A DNA stretch of 64,000 nt, taken from contig NW_026042727.1 in NCBI RefSeq assembly GCF_023856365.1, positions 46,457 to 110,456 on the forward strand, written 5' to 3'. Positions 20,895 through 31,254 of the stretch are shown here, piece after piece. The translations under genes were made by a program, and so were the position numbers. The DNA comes from Brienomyrus brachyistius. Its lineage: Eukaryota; Chordata; Actinopteri; Osteoglossiformes; Mormyridae. Position 1 is the first letter of the stretch. Each line of letters begins with the position of its first letter. Below the pieces are notes generated by a model. The model had not been told where the DNA came from. It worked only from the letters and a program-made list of their open reading frames with translations, and made no database searches.

Positions 20895-21562
20895 CTTTTG
20901 TATTTAATGGTTTTCCATTTAGGGGGCAGCATGGTGGTGCAGTGGTTAGCACTGTTGCCTCACACCTCTAGGGCCCGGGTTCGAGTCTCCACCTGGGTCA
21001 CATGTGTGTGGAGTTTGCATGTTCTACCCATGTCATCGTGGGGTTTCCTCCGGGTACTCTGGTTTCCCCCACAGTCCAAAAACATGCTGAGGCTAATTGG
21101 AGTTGCTAAATTGCCCATAGGAGTGTATGCGTGAGTGAATAGTGTGTGAGTGTGCCCTGCGATGGGCTGGCCCGCCATCCTGAGTTGTTCCCTGTCTCGT
21201 GCCCATTGCTTCCGGGATAGGCTCCAGACCCCCCGCGATCCAGTAGGATAAGCGGTTTGGAAAATGGATGGATGGATGGACAGTTTTCCATTTGAGGAAT
21301 TAGCAAAAAACTGCAGTGCATGATGGGTAGGATCTAAAGGCTGCCTAACGCCCTTAATTTGTTTGCAATTTCGCCAGGTAGGCTACCTTCTTTAAACTGC
21401 GTTTTGCTAGACTACACATTTCGAGATGTTTTATTGTAGTCTTGGTAAATATATATATATAGTTTAGCCTAACCCAGCCACTTAAGGGAGCAAGCCAGCT
21501 CAGGTAGGTGCCAGTCCCAAGCCCGGATTAATGGAGAGGGTTGGCGTCAAGAAATAAAGAGA
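20895..21562 (-). repeat. Dispersed repeat, copy B, interrupted by a V-SINE
   Basis: Reverse complement of 7746-8195. The pieces 20895-20920 and 21283-21355 join seamlessly when the SINE (20921-21282) is removed, and 21374-21562 matches 7746-7941. About 150 bases of the middle are missing compared with copy A. Confidence 0.8.
20921..21282 (+). mobile_element. V-SINE-type tRNA-derived SINE with 11-bp target duplication
   Basis: Head GGGGGCAGCATGGTGGTGCA with box A/B-like text (GTGGTTAGCACTG and GGGTTCGAGTC), the conserved GTGTGGAGTTTGCATGTTCT core, and a GGATGGATGGATGGA tail. It is flanked by GTTTTCCATTT at 20910-20920 and 21283-21293. The related repeat at 7746-8195 gives the empty site. Confidence 0.93.
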
Positions 21563-22128
21563 AATAAAGACAACTAATACTCCTAGTTTGCGAGATCTGA
21601 CTGCAATGGCAGCACTGCTACAAGGGTGTGGATAAATCTATACAAATATCACCTGCATGCACATTACTTCTTTTACAATAACCAACTCCTGATCCATACT
21701 GTTAGTCGTGAAAAAAAAAACTATCGTGTACATAGAGGCCCTGTGTAAAAAGATAACTGCCAAGGAAAAGATCAAAAACATTTATTTCAAGGATACAAAG
21801 TTTTTATGGTCATGTACAGTGTACAGTGCAATTCTTATTTGATTAACTTGAATGTCTCCACAGACTAGACGATTAAACAAATAAAGCAGCGCAACATTAC
21901 AATAACTAATAACAAATAAACAAAGCTCACGAGTACTATTACAGTATTTATATCATTTATTTAAACTTAATTTTACCAGGTAAATTAACTACAAAGCAGT
22001 TACCACTGCTTTACCTGCTTCTCGGGAGAAATAGCAGATATACGTCATGTATGTGACTAAATTCTTAAGCCAATAAGGGCAAAGTTGTGTCGTAATGGAG
22101 GCGGATCCAGTTTGTGCAGCCGGTTAAA
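21563..22128. other. Unassigned DNA with a LINE-like 3' motif
   Basis: Around 21780-21850, TTTTTATGGTCATGTACAGT and GTACAGTGCAATTCTTATTT resemble the complemented 3' end of fish LINEs. No coding content. Confidence 0.35.
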
Positions 22129-22581
22129 GACACTACGGGCATGTAAATGGAGAACGAAATTATAGTTATAATTCGGCGTGTTCGCGAAAACGACTTCATT
22201 TATTTTCTTATTGATTTATCGACAGACCATCATACTTTTTAGACGTTATAATAACAACACTCTATTGATCCCCAAAGAGAGAAATTCTCTCCTTGCCTGC
22301 CCCCTCTTACTGTCCATGATACACAAGCACATATGTAGAAAAACGTCAGCTTGGAAGCCAAGGCTGGACTTAACCTACTCTATTCTGGTATTCTGTTCTC
22401 CCAAGTAAGGCATCCCAAGTTCGAATCCAACTTCCGACAAAAGTTCTTCAATCGCTACAGCACAATTTGAGCCACTGATCGGCTTTAATTGCTTTGTTTT
22501 ATTTTTGCGTTTCAGGCAAAACTACATAACACTTAAAGACACTACGGGCATGTAAATGGAGAACGAAATTATAGTTATAGC
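22129..22581. repeat. Local ~45-bp direct repeat pair
   Basis: AAAGACACTACGGGCATGTA, AATGGAGAACGAAATTATAG and TTATA occur at about 22128-22170 and again at about 22532-22580, roughly 405 bases apart, and then diverge. Confidence 0.8.
22176..22326 (+). repeat. Longer copy of a block found at the start of each 9.56-kb unit
   Basis: GCGTGTTCGCGAAAACGACT through CTTACTGTCCATGATACACA also occurs at 23459-23571 (and 33025-33137, 42588-42700). Those unit copies lack 8 bases (CATCATAC) and about 30 bases around GAGAGAAATTCTCTCC. The block is GC/CpG-containing and non-coding. Confidence 0.85.
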
Positions 22582-22954
22582 GAATCTCCTACACACAATA
22601 CCAAGGTTACCGAACTTTGGTCAGCTGGCCGGAGTGAGACGTTCAATTCCCGTAAGATTTCTTTGCGCCAGCCTGAGAGTCTGAAAACACGTCACACCAG
22701 ATGCATGAGAGATGGAAACCTGGGATATTCAGTCGAATCAGATCAAATATGATGCTAAGTTAGTACTAAGTTAAAATATGTTCCGCACTTGTAACATGCA
22801 CCCATGATTTGGAACAGCAGCATACCTGTCAAGGTTTGGATTTGAAAATAAAGGAAATTTTCCGGCACCCGCCGTGAGCCATCCAGTATCCCTTACATTT
22901 TAAGACAGGAAATATAAAATAATATAAATATATAAAATATATAAAATATATTTT

Positions 22955-23028
22955 TGGCCACAACCGGGATTCGAACCCCGGTCTCCCGTGTGAAAGGCGG
23001 CGATCTTACCACTACACTATCCAGCAAC
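22955..23028 (-). tRNA. tRNA-Glu(TTC)-like sequence, unit 1 first
   Basis: On the minus strand a 74-mer contains the box A text TAGTGTAGTGG, an anticodon loop CTTTCAC (anticodon TTC, glutamate) and the box B text GGTTCGAATCC. A TTTT run soon after its 3' end could stop polymerase III. The acceptor stem does not pair (TGCTGGA against TTGTGGC), and the D, anticodon and T stems each contain at least one mismatch. So it is probably a tRNA-derived pseudogene or SINE-type promoter and not a functional tRNA. Confidence 0.5.
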
Positions 23029-23231
23029 TATATAATATAAGGGAGATTTACGGGAAAATACTAATACGGGAGGACGGCGGGAAAGAGAAGTAAAATACGG
23101 TAGTTTCCCGGCCAAAACGGGAGGCTCCAGTATCCCTTACATTTTAAGACAGGAAATATAAAATAATATAAATTATATAAAATATAATATAAATATAAAT
23201 ATAAATATATAAAATATATAAAATATATTTT

Positions 23232-23305
23232 TGGCCACAACCGGGATTCGAACCCCGGTCTCCCGTGTGAAAGGCGGCGATCTTACCACTACACTATCCA
23301 GCAAC
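23232..23305 (-). tRNA. tRNA-Glu(TTC)-like sequence, unit 1 second
   Basis: Identical in the 74 bases to the copy at 22955-23028, with the same broken acceptor stem. The duplicate carries a longer AT linker. Confidence 0.5.
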
Positions 23306-23904
23306 TATATATTATAAGGGAGATTTACGGGAAAATACTAATACGGGAGGACGGCGGGAAAGAGAAGTAAAATACGGTAGTTTCCCGGCCAAAACGGGAG
23401 ACTTGACAGCTATGGCTGTCTCTGGCCACGCCCCCTACAGTCGGTCCGGCCCCTGTTCGCGTGTTCGCGAAAACGACTTCATTTATTTTCTTATTGATTT
23501 ATCGACAGACTTTTTAGACGTTATAATAACAACACTCTATTGATCCCCCTCTTACTGTCCATGATACACAATGACGAGACACATGTTCACTAATGACGAG
23601 AACTATTCTATTTTTCATGCCGGGGGTCCTTCAAATCTTACATTTACAAATCTTGTTCTTGTTCTCTGCTTTCTCCTTTCTCGTTCCCGTAGATATATAT
23701 TATTATACGGAGATTTACGGAGTCTTCAAAGACGGTCCGGCTCCAGCTCAAGGATCACTGTTGCTGTGGTGTAGATCAGCTGATCTGTAGTAGTCTTCTA
23801 CGTACATCTTCTAGTAGACCTTCTGAGGGTACTTCACGCATTCTTGGTCGGAGGGTCCAGGTTTCCAGCTTAGCTTATTTCTTATTTCTCAGGTCAGCTG
23901 CTCT

Positions 23905-24413
23905 TGTTTGGGATGTGCTTGACCGGCGTATACGACAGCGTGTACCAGTTCCCACTAATATCCAACAACTTCGCACAGCCATTGAAGAGGAGTGGACCAA
24001 CATTCCACAGGCCACAATTGACAATCTGATAAACTCTATGCGAAGAAGATGTGTTGCATTGCATGAGGCAAATGGTGGTCACACCAGATACTGACCGGTT
24101 CTGAGTCCCCAGACCCCCAATAAAGCAAAAAACTGCACATTCCAGGGTGGCCTTTTATTGTGGGCAGTATAAGGTACACCTGTGCACTACCCATGATGTC
24201 AGATCAGCATCTTGATGTGGCACACCTGTGAGGTGGGATGGATTATCTCAGCAAAGCAGAAGTGCTCACTATCACACATTTAGACTGATTTGTGAGAAAT
24301 GTTTGAGAGAAATGGTAATATTGTGTATCTGGAATGAATTGTAGGTCTTTAAGTCCATCTCATGAAAAATGGGAGCAGAAACAAGAGTGTTGCGTTTATA
24401 TTTTTGTTCAGTA
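23905..24413 (+). mobile_element. Tc1-like 3' half (unit 1)
   Basis: From TGTTTGGGATGTGCTTGACC onward it matches the 3' half of the element at 11478-12649, including the transposase C-terminus (VWDVLDRRIRQR to GGHTRY) and the whole 3' inverted repeat, ending GTTCAGTA next to TA. The 5' part is missing, so the copy is immobile. Confidence 0.9.
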
Positions 24414-24451
24414 TAGAATAAGCCCAGATTTATGTTTATTCAGTGGAGATA

Positions 24452-26781
24452 AGTACAACCTCTAAAGATAGGCCTACACCCGTTTTGGCAGTGTCTCCGG
24501 ATCCCATGACAAATAATGCCTTCAGTACATCCTCCTCAACCCACACTGAAAGCAGAAGTGCTATGGGCTTTGCAAACGGTTTGCCGACATCACTCCTATA
24601 CGTCCAATGATGACATTCACACCGTCTCCAGGGTGATGTTCCCTGACTCGCAGGGTCACTTGTGGTAAAGATAAAACCGCTTTTCTTGCGCGATTTGGAC
24701 TCGCTCCATATATTAAAAGGGAGCTTCGTTGTCATGTTTGACGTAAGTATGAACAGGACCATCAAAAGAAAACAACTGGATGTGCATGTCAGGTATTGGG
24801 TGAATTATGAGAATGGCTCTCGAGTGCAGTCCTGGTTCTGGGATCACAGTACATGAGCCACTCCACCGCTGAAGACTTACTGGAGAAGTTTAAGGTAAGC
24901 CATTCAATAACATTTAAACTCATTAACGAACCCATGATTTTTAAATATCCATGGTTTATCTTTACATGTGTTTAAATGGGAGAACCATATTTATTGGTAA
25001 GCATATTTTAAAGATTTTATTGCTGCTTCATGGCTTTTGCTGCAAAAAAAATAGTTCATTGAGGAAATAGAATGTTTAAGTGTTGTGTAGCAACATGTAC
25101 AGCTGTTGTACAGGCAAAAACTCTGGCTCAGTCCAAAGGAGGTGGATATAGGAATGGCTGTCATCAAGGTGGGACTTCTGTGAATTCACTGGTATCTTTA
25201 CATACAAATGTATCAAACAATTGTGAAGTAAAAAATATGTGAATAACATGGAGTTTGAGCTGGTTTGATATGTACAGCTGAGGTAGTGTTAACCTTGGGC
25301 TGAGTGTGCAGAAAGATTCTGGAAATTTGACAAACCATCTTTTTGTCAGAGACAGTCAGGAGCCAAAGGCAGTGGAAGTGACCTTGGTGTCCTTCAGATT
25401 AAAAAAAATTGCCAGATTGTGCTCTCAAAAATGTGCAAAAAGGCCTTGGATAAATGCCCTCTGAAGTACTCGATTGTACATGAGATGACGTGCTTGGACC
25501 CAAACAAAATGCACACCAGCCAGATAACTGCCAGCAGAAAAGGAGAAATCTCATGCAGAAGTTTGCGCAGGAGAATCGGTTGGCAGGCAGGATATCTGCT
25601 GGTAAATCATAGGATAAGAATAGGATAGTTCAGAATATTATTTTTAAATTATGCTTTTCTTTTTTCACATCTAACTGAATCAGGGACGGATTACAAACCG
25701 GGTTAGCGGGGCCGCTGCCCAGGGGCCCTTGGGGTGCAGGGGGCCCGTGGGCCCCAAGCCCAAAACAATTTGCAACGCTTATCAGCAATGTATTTTCGTT
25801 TGTCTATTTTAGAGGGCCTACATTCTTTGATCCTCTGCCTACAAGGTCCCCTGACCCTATAGGGAGGGTGTTTGGCTGCCAAGGGCCCTTGACTTGTGGT
25901 GGTTGTGGTGGTGGTGCAGGTGGTGGTGGTGGGGGGGGGCCTCGCGAACGTTTTACCCAGGGGCCCACACAACCCATAATCCGTCCCTGAACTGAATAGT
26001 GTTAACACGTAGATTTTAGCAGTATTTAGAAGACCGACTCTTGGTGTTTGAAAAGAAGCATCAGCCCAGTTATATTTTCTTTGATGAGCCTAGAGATATC
26101 TCAAGATTAAATTAAAATGATTGCACATTTATGGTATCATAGGAAAATTGGGTTATAAATCACTTTCCTATTCTACATGTGATTCTGTGTATTGACATTG
26201 TTGATCTGCATCTAATCTACTGTAATTAATGTAATTACAGGTGATGCAATATCCCAGCAGTCTGATAATCACCTGCACAATGAGGCAAAAGGCTTGGATT
26301 TTATATCCTTCATTCCTTCAGCACCATCCAAAGTTGATGTCTTTTTACATCAAAAAGTTAGTGGGCCTTATCCTGACCTCTGGATGTTCTGCAAGAACTT
26401 GCTGCTGCTGTCCTATGGGCAAGCCGAAGTGGAACGAATAGAGGTGGAGACCTGCAACTTATCAGAGGAAACAGTTGTTGCACAGAGGCTTATATGCGAC
26501 CATGTCAGAGTGTGTGGGGGAGCAACCAAAGCGCCTCTGACCAAAGGTGAAAGATGAGCGAAAAGCAAAAAAGAAAACTTGAGGAACTCAAGAGGAAGAG
26601 AGTCTCACTGGAAAGTGTATGTGAGAGTTTACAAAAGGATGCTGAGCACATGGCAGAGGAAGCAGAGAGTGCTGCTGGAACCAAAAGGGCAACATTACTT
26701 ACCAAGTCCAATACTCTGAGCCGACGAGCGAAGGAGGAGAAAGAGCAGTTGGTGGTCTTAAATGCAGATACTGAAGAATAG
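24452..26781 (+). pseudogene. hAT-like transposase-derived gene, decayed (unit 1)
   Basis: Pieces of one protein appear in order but in different frames. They are KAEVLWALQTVCRHHSYTSN (24549 on), CGKDKTAFLARFGLAPYIKR (24661 on), FVVMFDVSMNRTIKRKQLDV (24730 on) and SQYMSHSTAEDLLEKFK (24844 on). Then come KCPLKYSIVHEMTCLDPNKM (25440s), FLHQKVSGPYPDLWMFCKNL with LSYGQAEVER (26335 on), and a C-terminal coiled coil QKRKLEELKRKRVSLESVCE (26566 on). The C-terminal part resembles the hAT dimerisation region. Relatives continue after VER with a GFSVNKE-like motif, which is missing here. At least three frameshifts occur upstream and the coiled-coil part is in another frame. TAATTACAG before 26241 looks like an acceptor, so introns may once have existed. 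A hAT MITE sits inside. Confidence 0.72.
25681..25989. mobile_element. 309-bp hAT-type MITE with perfect 8-bp duplication (unit 1)
   Basis: Terminal inverted repeats CAGGGACGGATTA and TAATCCGTCCCTG are 13 bases and perfect. Flanks AACTGAAT at 25673-25680 and 25990-25997 are identical, as hAT transposition makes. The inside has GGGGCCC-rich text and a GTGGTGGT tract. There is no coding capacity. Confidence 0.94.
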
Positions 26782-26784
26782 GCT

Positions 26785-28014
26785 ACTGAACTGTGACTCC
26801 TAACACATCAAGAGTGAATCGGTGGAAACAAAAATATTTAGGTTCTTTGCATTTTTGGAGTATTTTACTTTCTGTGCCTGTTTGTACATTGTTCACAGCC
26901 ATAATACTTTATAATTACAAGGTAGTTTTATGTTAGAGCTCTTGCTCCAATAAATATGTGCCTTGTAATTAACTAAATTCTAGGCTATTCAGTTTTTTTT
27001 GCCCTCGTGATGGTCGTGGGTTGTGAAAAAAGCCTTCTTCTTAGGGGTACCGCTGGGGCCAGCCGGGCGTATGTCGTGGCTTCAGTGAGTACTTATGTTT
27101 GTCATGCTGCCTGTGTACTTTATAGCGGCACAACATATTTCTGCAAATTGCATGCGTCAAATTGTCTGTCTCTCTTAAAAAATATGAAGTGTCACCAAAA
27201 TTTTAAACGGGGAATCAATCTCAATGAAAAATATTCGTCAAGTAACGTTTCTAAAATAATATAGACATACTAATAATTATATATTAATAAATCGGATGAA
27301 CGATGCATCCCAAATTGTATCCGCTGCGCACTTCTTAATCAGGGCAATCGCATCGTGGAGGTTTCTGCAGACGCCCAAAAAGACTTACTTAAGAAAACTG
27401 TTGCATGATAATTTGTACCATTTTCAAGGGTGGGGGGCGTGCAGTAGATGCCCCCTTTATTTTTGTGCTTCTGCCGTTCAAACCGAGCAGCACTGAGTTT
27501 GTCATGGCACCTGACGCCAAATCTACTGCTTAGCTGCTACAGACAGAACTATCTTCAAATCACCACTAGGGGGTGTCAATGCTGCAGCTTCGTTCTATGG
27601 TTGATCTTTTTCAAAGACAGTTTTTTTTCTCTCTCTCCACATAATCAACTTAACTGATTAGCGTGCTTTCATAGTAATGGTTTTTAATCCGTGTTAATCT
27701 TCTGAACAATGACTAGTAAAGGTTCTATGAGGTTGTCCTACTTACTATGGATTTTAAGTTTTTTATCAAGGTGTTAAAACGTACCACAGTTGCCAGTCCT
27801 GTGTTTTATGTCTAGCAATTTGTACAGTTTCTTCAGTATAAACACATGCCATGATCTGTGAGAATCTCCTCCAGAACTCTGCATTTCCTCAAGATCTTTT
27901 TGTAATATTGCATCATGGCACTGCTCAGAACAACACAGATGGTGCATAACAACACAAGGGAGTACAAGACAACATGGTGCAGAAACAGTGCGATACAAAG
28001 CAGGACAAAACTGG
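26785..28014. other. Unassigned DNA in unit 1
   Basis: Just after the pseudogene, CCAATAAATATGTGCC near 26950 could be its poly(A) signal. The remainder has only short open frames and no recognised repeat. Positions 36351-37580 and 45914-47143 are the equivalent segments of units 2 and 3. Confidence 0.4.
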
Positions 28015-28330
28015 ATGATACGTGGTCAGTGGTGGATAAAGTGCAGTAACAGCTGTACAGTGCAGCTGCCGTGGAAATGACTGTTACAGGGGATGCAAAA
28101 GCTGCAGGTTTGAATTGTTTGGCGAATGAAGCTGTTCATGAATCTGCTAGTCAGTGTTTGTGGATGGTGGTCAGAGTCCTGGATTATAGACTGAACCTTG
28201 TTACTGTGGCAGTTAAAGTACAGCTGGTCAATGGAGGGCAGTTCAGTGCGAATGATGTTCTTAACAGACTTCGCAATGTACTGCCTTCCTGTCATGTGGC
28301 TCCACCATACCATAGTACTACTGTAAGAAC
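28015..28330 (-). mobile_element. LINE C-terminal end (unit 1)
   Basis: The minus-strand frame reads VKNIIRTELPSIDQLYFNCH, then KVQSIIQDSDHHPQ and RFMNSFIRQTIQT. This resembles the C-terminal tail of fish LINE ORF2 proteins, which ends near an RFMNSFFPQ-like motif. The rest of the element is missing. Confidence 0.55.
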
Positions 28331-28331
28331 T

Positions 28332-29343
28332 AGGGATGTAACGATACATTCAACTCACCATTTGATACGATTCACGATTCTGAGTTCACGATACAATTTT
28401 CTCATTTTTTGCAGAATGAGCTGCAGACAAATATATTCAAAAATATTCTTATATTTATCTTTCTGAACTGTTGACACTGTTGTGAACAGTGCAACTGAAT
28501 TTGAATAAAATACTGTTGAAAAAAATCCCAAATCAAAATAAGTAAATAAAAAAAAATAAATCAAATAAATAAGCTAAGGTTTGCATGTGCAGCTTTTTAG
28601 CGTGCTTTGCCCTTTTAATAATCTTCACTCAGCTCACGGTGGTGCCAGTGGACCTGTTTGTGTATGTTATCAGTCTATTACAATGTTTGCATGCAGTTTA
28701 TGTCTTGTCTGTGCTTTTCTCGCTGTTTCCTCCTCGTTTGTGATTACCGGAAAGCTAATATGCTGCCACACCGCCAATTGAAGATCGGGCGGTGCGTCCA
28801 TCCATCCATTTTCTGAAACCACTTAATCCCAACTGAGATCGCGGGGGAGACCGGAGCCTATCCCGGGAACAAGGGGCGCAGACAGGAACCAAGCCCAGGC
28901 AGTCACCTACACACCGCAGGTCGCACACACTCACACAACTACAGGGCCAATTTAGACTCACCAGTCAACCTATCCTGCATGCTTTTGGACCGTGGGAGGA
29001 ACCTGGAGTCCCCGGCGAAAACGGGGAGAGCATGCGAACTCCACACAGAAAGGGCCCTGGACCGAAGCCAGCACTAACCACTGTGCCGTCCTCAGTTTCA
29101 AATTCATTCATCATCTCGCGTTCGCTCAAAACCAAAAACTGACGTACGATGTCGACGTGATACGCAGTGACATCTGACGTCAAACTCACATTGTGAAATC
29201 AAATGTAATATTACACCAGTTTTTCTGTTAAAGTACTGTGAAGTACTCCTACAATAGTGATTCATTTTCCACATCAGCCGGTTTAAATCTTCATGCATTT
29301 GCACCGATTTTTAACTGATTTGTGATTCATCATTACATGCCAG
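28332..29343 (+). mobile_element. hAT-like element (AGGGATGTAACGATAC end), with nested SINE (unit 1)
   Basis: It starts AGGGATGTAACGATACATTC and continues TTTGATACGATTCACGATTC, a known type of fish hAT terminal region. About 1 kb later CATTACATGCC could be the degraded opposite end. No transposase frame. An old SINE lies inside at 28793-29096. No target duplication was identified. Confidence 0.5.
28793..29096 (-). mobile_element. Old V-SINE-like copy (unit 1)
   Basis: The plus strand begins CCATCCATCCATTTTCTGAA and contains GGAGCCTATCCCGGGAACAA, GCATGCTTTTGGACCGTGGG and ACCTGGAGTCCCCGGCGAAA. This is the complement of a V-SINE-type element, more diverged than the other copies in the window. 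Confidence 0.8.
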
Positions 29344-29671
29344 GGCCAGCAGCTCTGCATGGCTCGACCCTCATAAACATTCTCCACACATGCTGTTCAG
29401 GCAGTGGCCACAGAAATTCCCCCAGTGAACTTTATGCTTTCTGTCGGAGAGTATGCTGTGTTCTGGCCTTAAACCCTGCATACTACTTTGCAGACTTTGA
29501 TCCTCTTAACAACAATTGGCATTTCTGGTGGCTGAATATCCATCCATCCGTCATCCAACTGCATGCTTAAAAGCTGTGAATAATAGTAATAATTCTTAAA
29601 ATTGCAACTATCTAGAATTTCAGCCTAGTTACTCAGCTAAATTACTATTTAAACCTAGAATAATTTCTATA

Positions 29672-30026
29672 AGGGGCGGCATGGTGGTGCAGTGGTTAGC
29701 ACTGTCGCCTCACACCTCTGGGACCCGGGTTCGTGTCTCCGCCTGGGTCACATGTGTGTGGAGTTTGCATGTTCTCCCCATGTCGTTGTGGGGTTTCCTC
29801 TGGGTACTCCGGTTTCCCCCCACAGTCCAAAAACATGCTGGGGCTAATTGGAGTTGCTGAATTGCCCGTAGGTGTGTGTGTGTGAGTGGATGGTGTGTGA
29901 GTGTGCCCTGCGATGGGCTGGCCCCCCATCCTGGGTTGTTCCCTGCCTCGTGCCCATTGATTCTGGGATAGGCTCCGGACCCCCCGCGACCCAATAGGAT
30001 AAGCGGTTTGGAAAATGGATGGATGG
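29672..30026 (+). mobile_element. V-SINE with 12-bp target duplication (unit 1)
   Basis: Full-length head-to-tail structure (GGGGCGGCATGGTGGTGCAG to GGATGGATGG). Flanks ATAATTTCTATA at 29660-29671 and 30027-30038 are identical. Confidence 0.94.
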
Positions 30027-30224
30027 ATAATTTCTATATGTGTGATAGAATCAAAAAATATTTTGTTTTACATATAAATCTTCACAAGGTGTATTACACA
30101 TGGTATTCCCCAGACACCGCCACCCCAACAGATGCTTTGTTTGTTAAGACAATAGCTCAGAAAGTGGTTGATCGATCTTTTGCAGCTTTTACCAAGGTTT
30201 GTACAAGCCAAAATTAAATTTTGA

Positions 30225-31254
30225 AACGGATCCCTGCCACACCCTGCCCTCCTGAACCTCCCGTTTCCTCCCTAGTGTGGTATAACGTGCCATGCCTGTT
30301 CCGCGTTTGTTTTACCTCTCCTTCCTGCCCTTGTGTTACTCATTTCAGGTGCCTCTAGTTTGCTCCCTGCTTAGCCTTGTATAAATGTGCTTCTCAGTCC
30401 TGCCTTTAATGTTGCTGCTGCTGTTTGCCTGTGTGTTCTTCCCTGCTTATGATTCCCCCGTGATCCAGTTGTGATCCAGTTGTCTTCATATCATGTATTC
30501 ACATTCCTCAGCTGAGAGTGAACAAAGTTCTGTGGAAAGTATCTGACTACAGATAGACTTTCACCCAGTTCTCTGCGGGAGCTCTGATTACAGAGTGACT
30601 CCCCGACTACTTCTGAAGCCCTTCCTTAAGTATCCAGACCAGGTGATGGCATGTTTCTGAAGACTGACTAATTTCGGTCAATGGTTAATTTTAGGGGCAT
30701 TGCTGACCTTGGTTCTCAAGTCCCCAGCCAATCAGATCACTTTAGGGGGTGGTTGTAATTCCCTTGTTCTACCATGAGAGAATCTCTCTCAGTTTGGTGG
30801 GTTGAGCCGAAGTTTCTGTATTTCTCTTAGGAAAAGCTATACTGCCTTAAATCTGAGAGTATAATACTCCTCGTCTCATGCCTATTCAAACGAGACCAAA
30901 CATGCGTGTATTTGTCCCTAACATCTATGTGTGCTGAGTTATCCTGTTTATAGTGGAAAAGGTGTCTGTGTCTGGAGGCTGACAGCTGTTGTTGCTGTGG
31001 ATTGATTGTGGAACTCTGGTCACTCCGGGGGTGAAAGGTCTTGCTTTTTCTGTGCTGCTCCAGTTATTCCTATCCAGTCTCTCAGGAGCCGGCAGGCCTT
31101 TGCCTTCCTTAAAAGGGGTGGTTTGACGAGTTGAGTCCAGTCTTGCCTGGGCCAGCGGAGCTCTGAAATAGACTGATGCAGGCTGATCAGAGTTGGGGCC
31201 TGCAGGACCTATAAGTTTTATGTCCTTACAGAATGTAAGTGGCATCATACTAAA
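30225..31254. other. Unassigned, partly LTR-like DNA (unit 1)
   Basis: The first ~250 bases are C/T-rich (TGCCACACCCTGCCCTCCTG and CCTTGTATAAATGTGCTTCT) and resemble an LTR with a TATA-like TATAAATG, but no terminal TG..CA pair or duplication was fixed. The rest is unrecognised. Equivalent segments: 39791-40820 and 49354-50383. Confidence 0.3.

Larger units (their letters stand above)
22821..23414 (-). mobile_element. MITE-like element carrying two tRNA-Glu-like inserts (unit 1)
   Basis: Ends CATACCTGTCAAG and CTTGACAGCTATG are imperfect terminal inverted repeats (12 of 13). Internally, TACGGGAGGACGGCGGGAAA and TTTCCCGGCCAAAACGGGAG resemble a known fish non-autonomous DNA element with CCCGT-rich arms. 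Two ~245-280-bp subunits lie in tandem, each with an AT-rich linker and a tRNA-like 74-mer. The superfamily is not settled because no target duplication was clear. Confidence 0.55.

Noticed and set aside
22955..23028. Functional tRNA-Glu gene
   Set aside because: The acceptor stem does not pair and the other stems contain mismatches. Kept only as a tRNA-like feature.
25703..26008. Threonine-rich 101-residue minus-strand protein
   Set aside because: It lies almost entirely within the 309-bp MITE and arises from its GTGGTGGT tract.
28071..28466. 131-residue plus-strand protein in each unit
   Set aside because: It is antisense to a LINE C-terminal fragment and runs into the hAT-like element, and no domain is visible.
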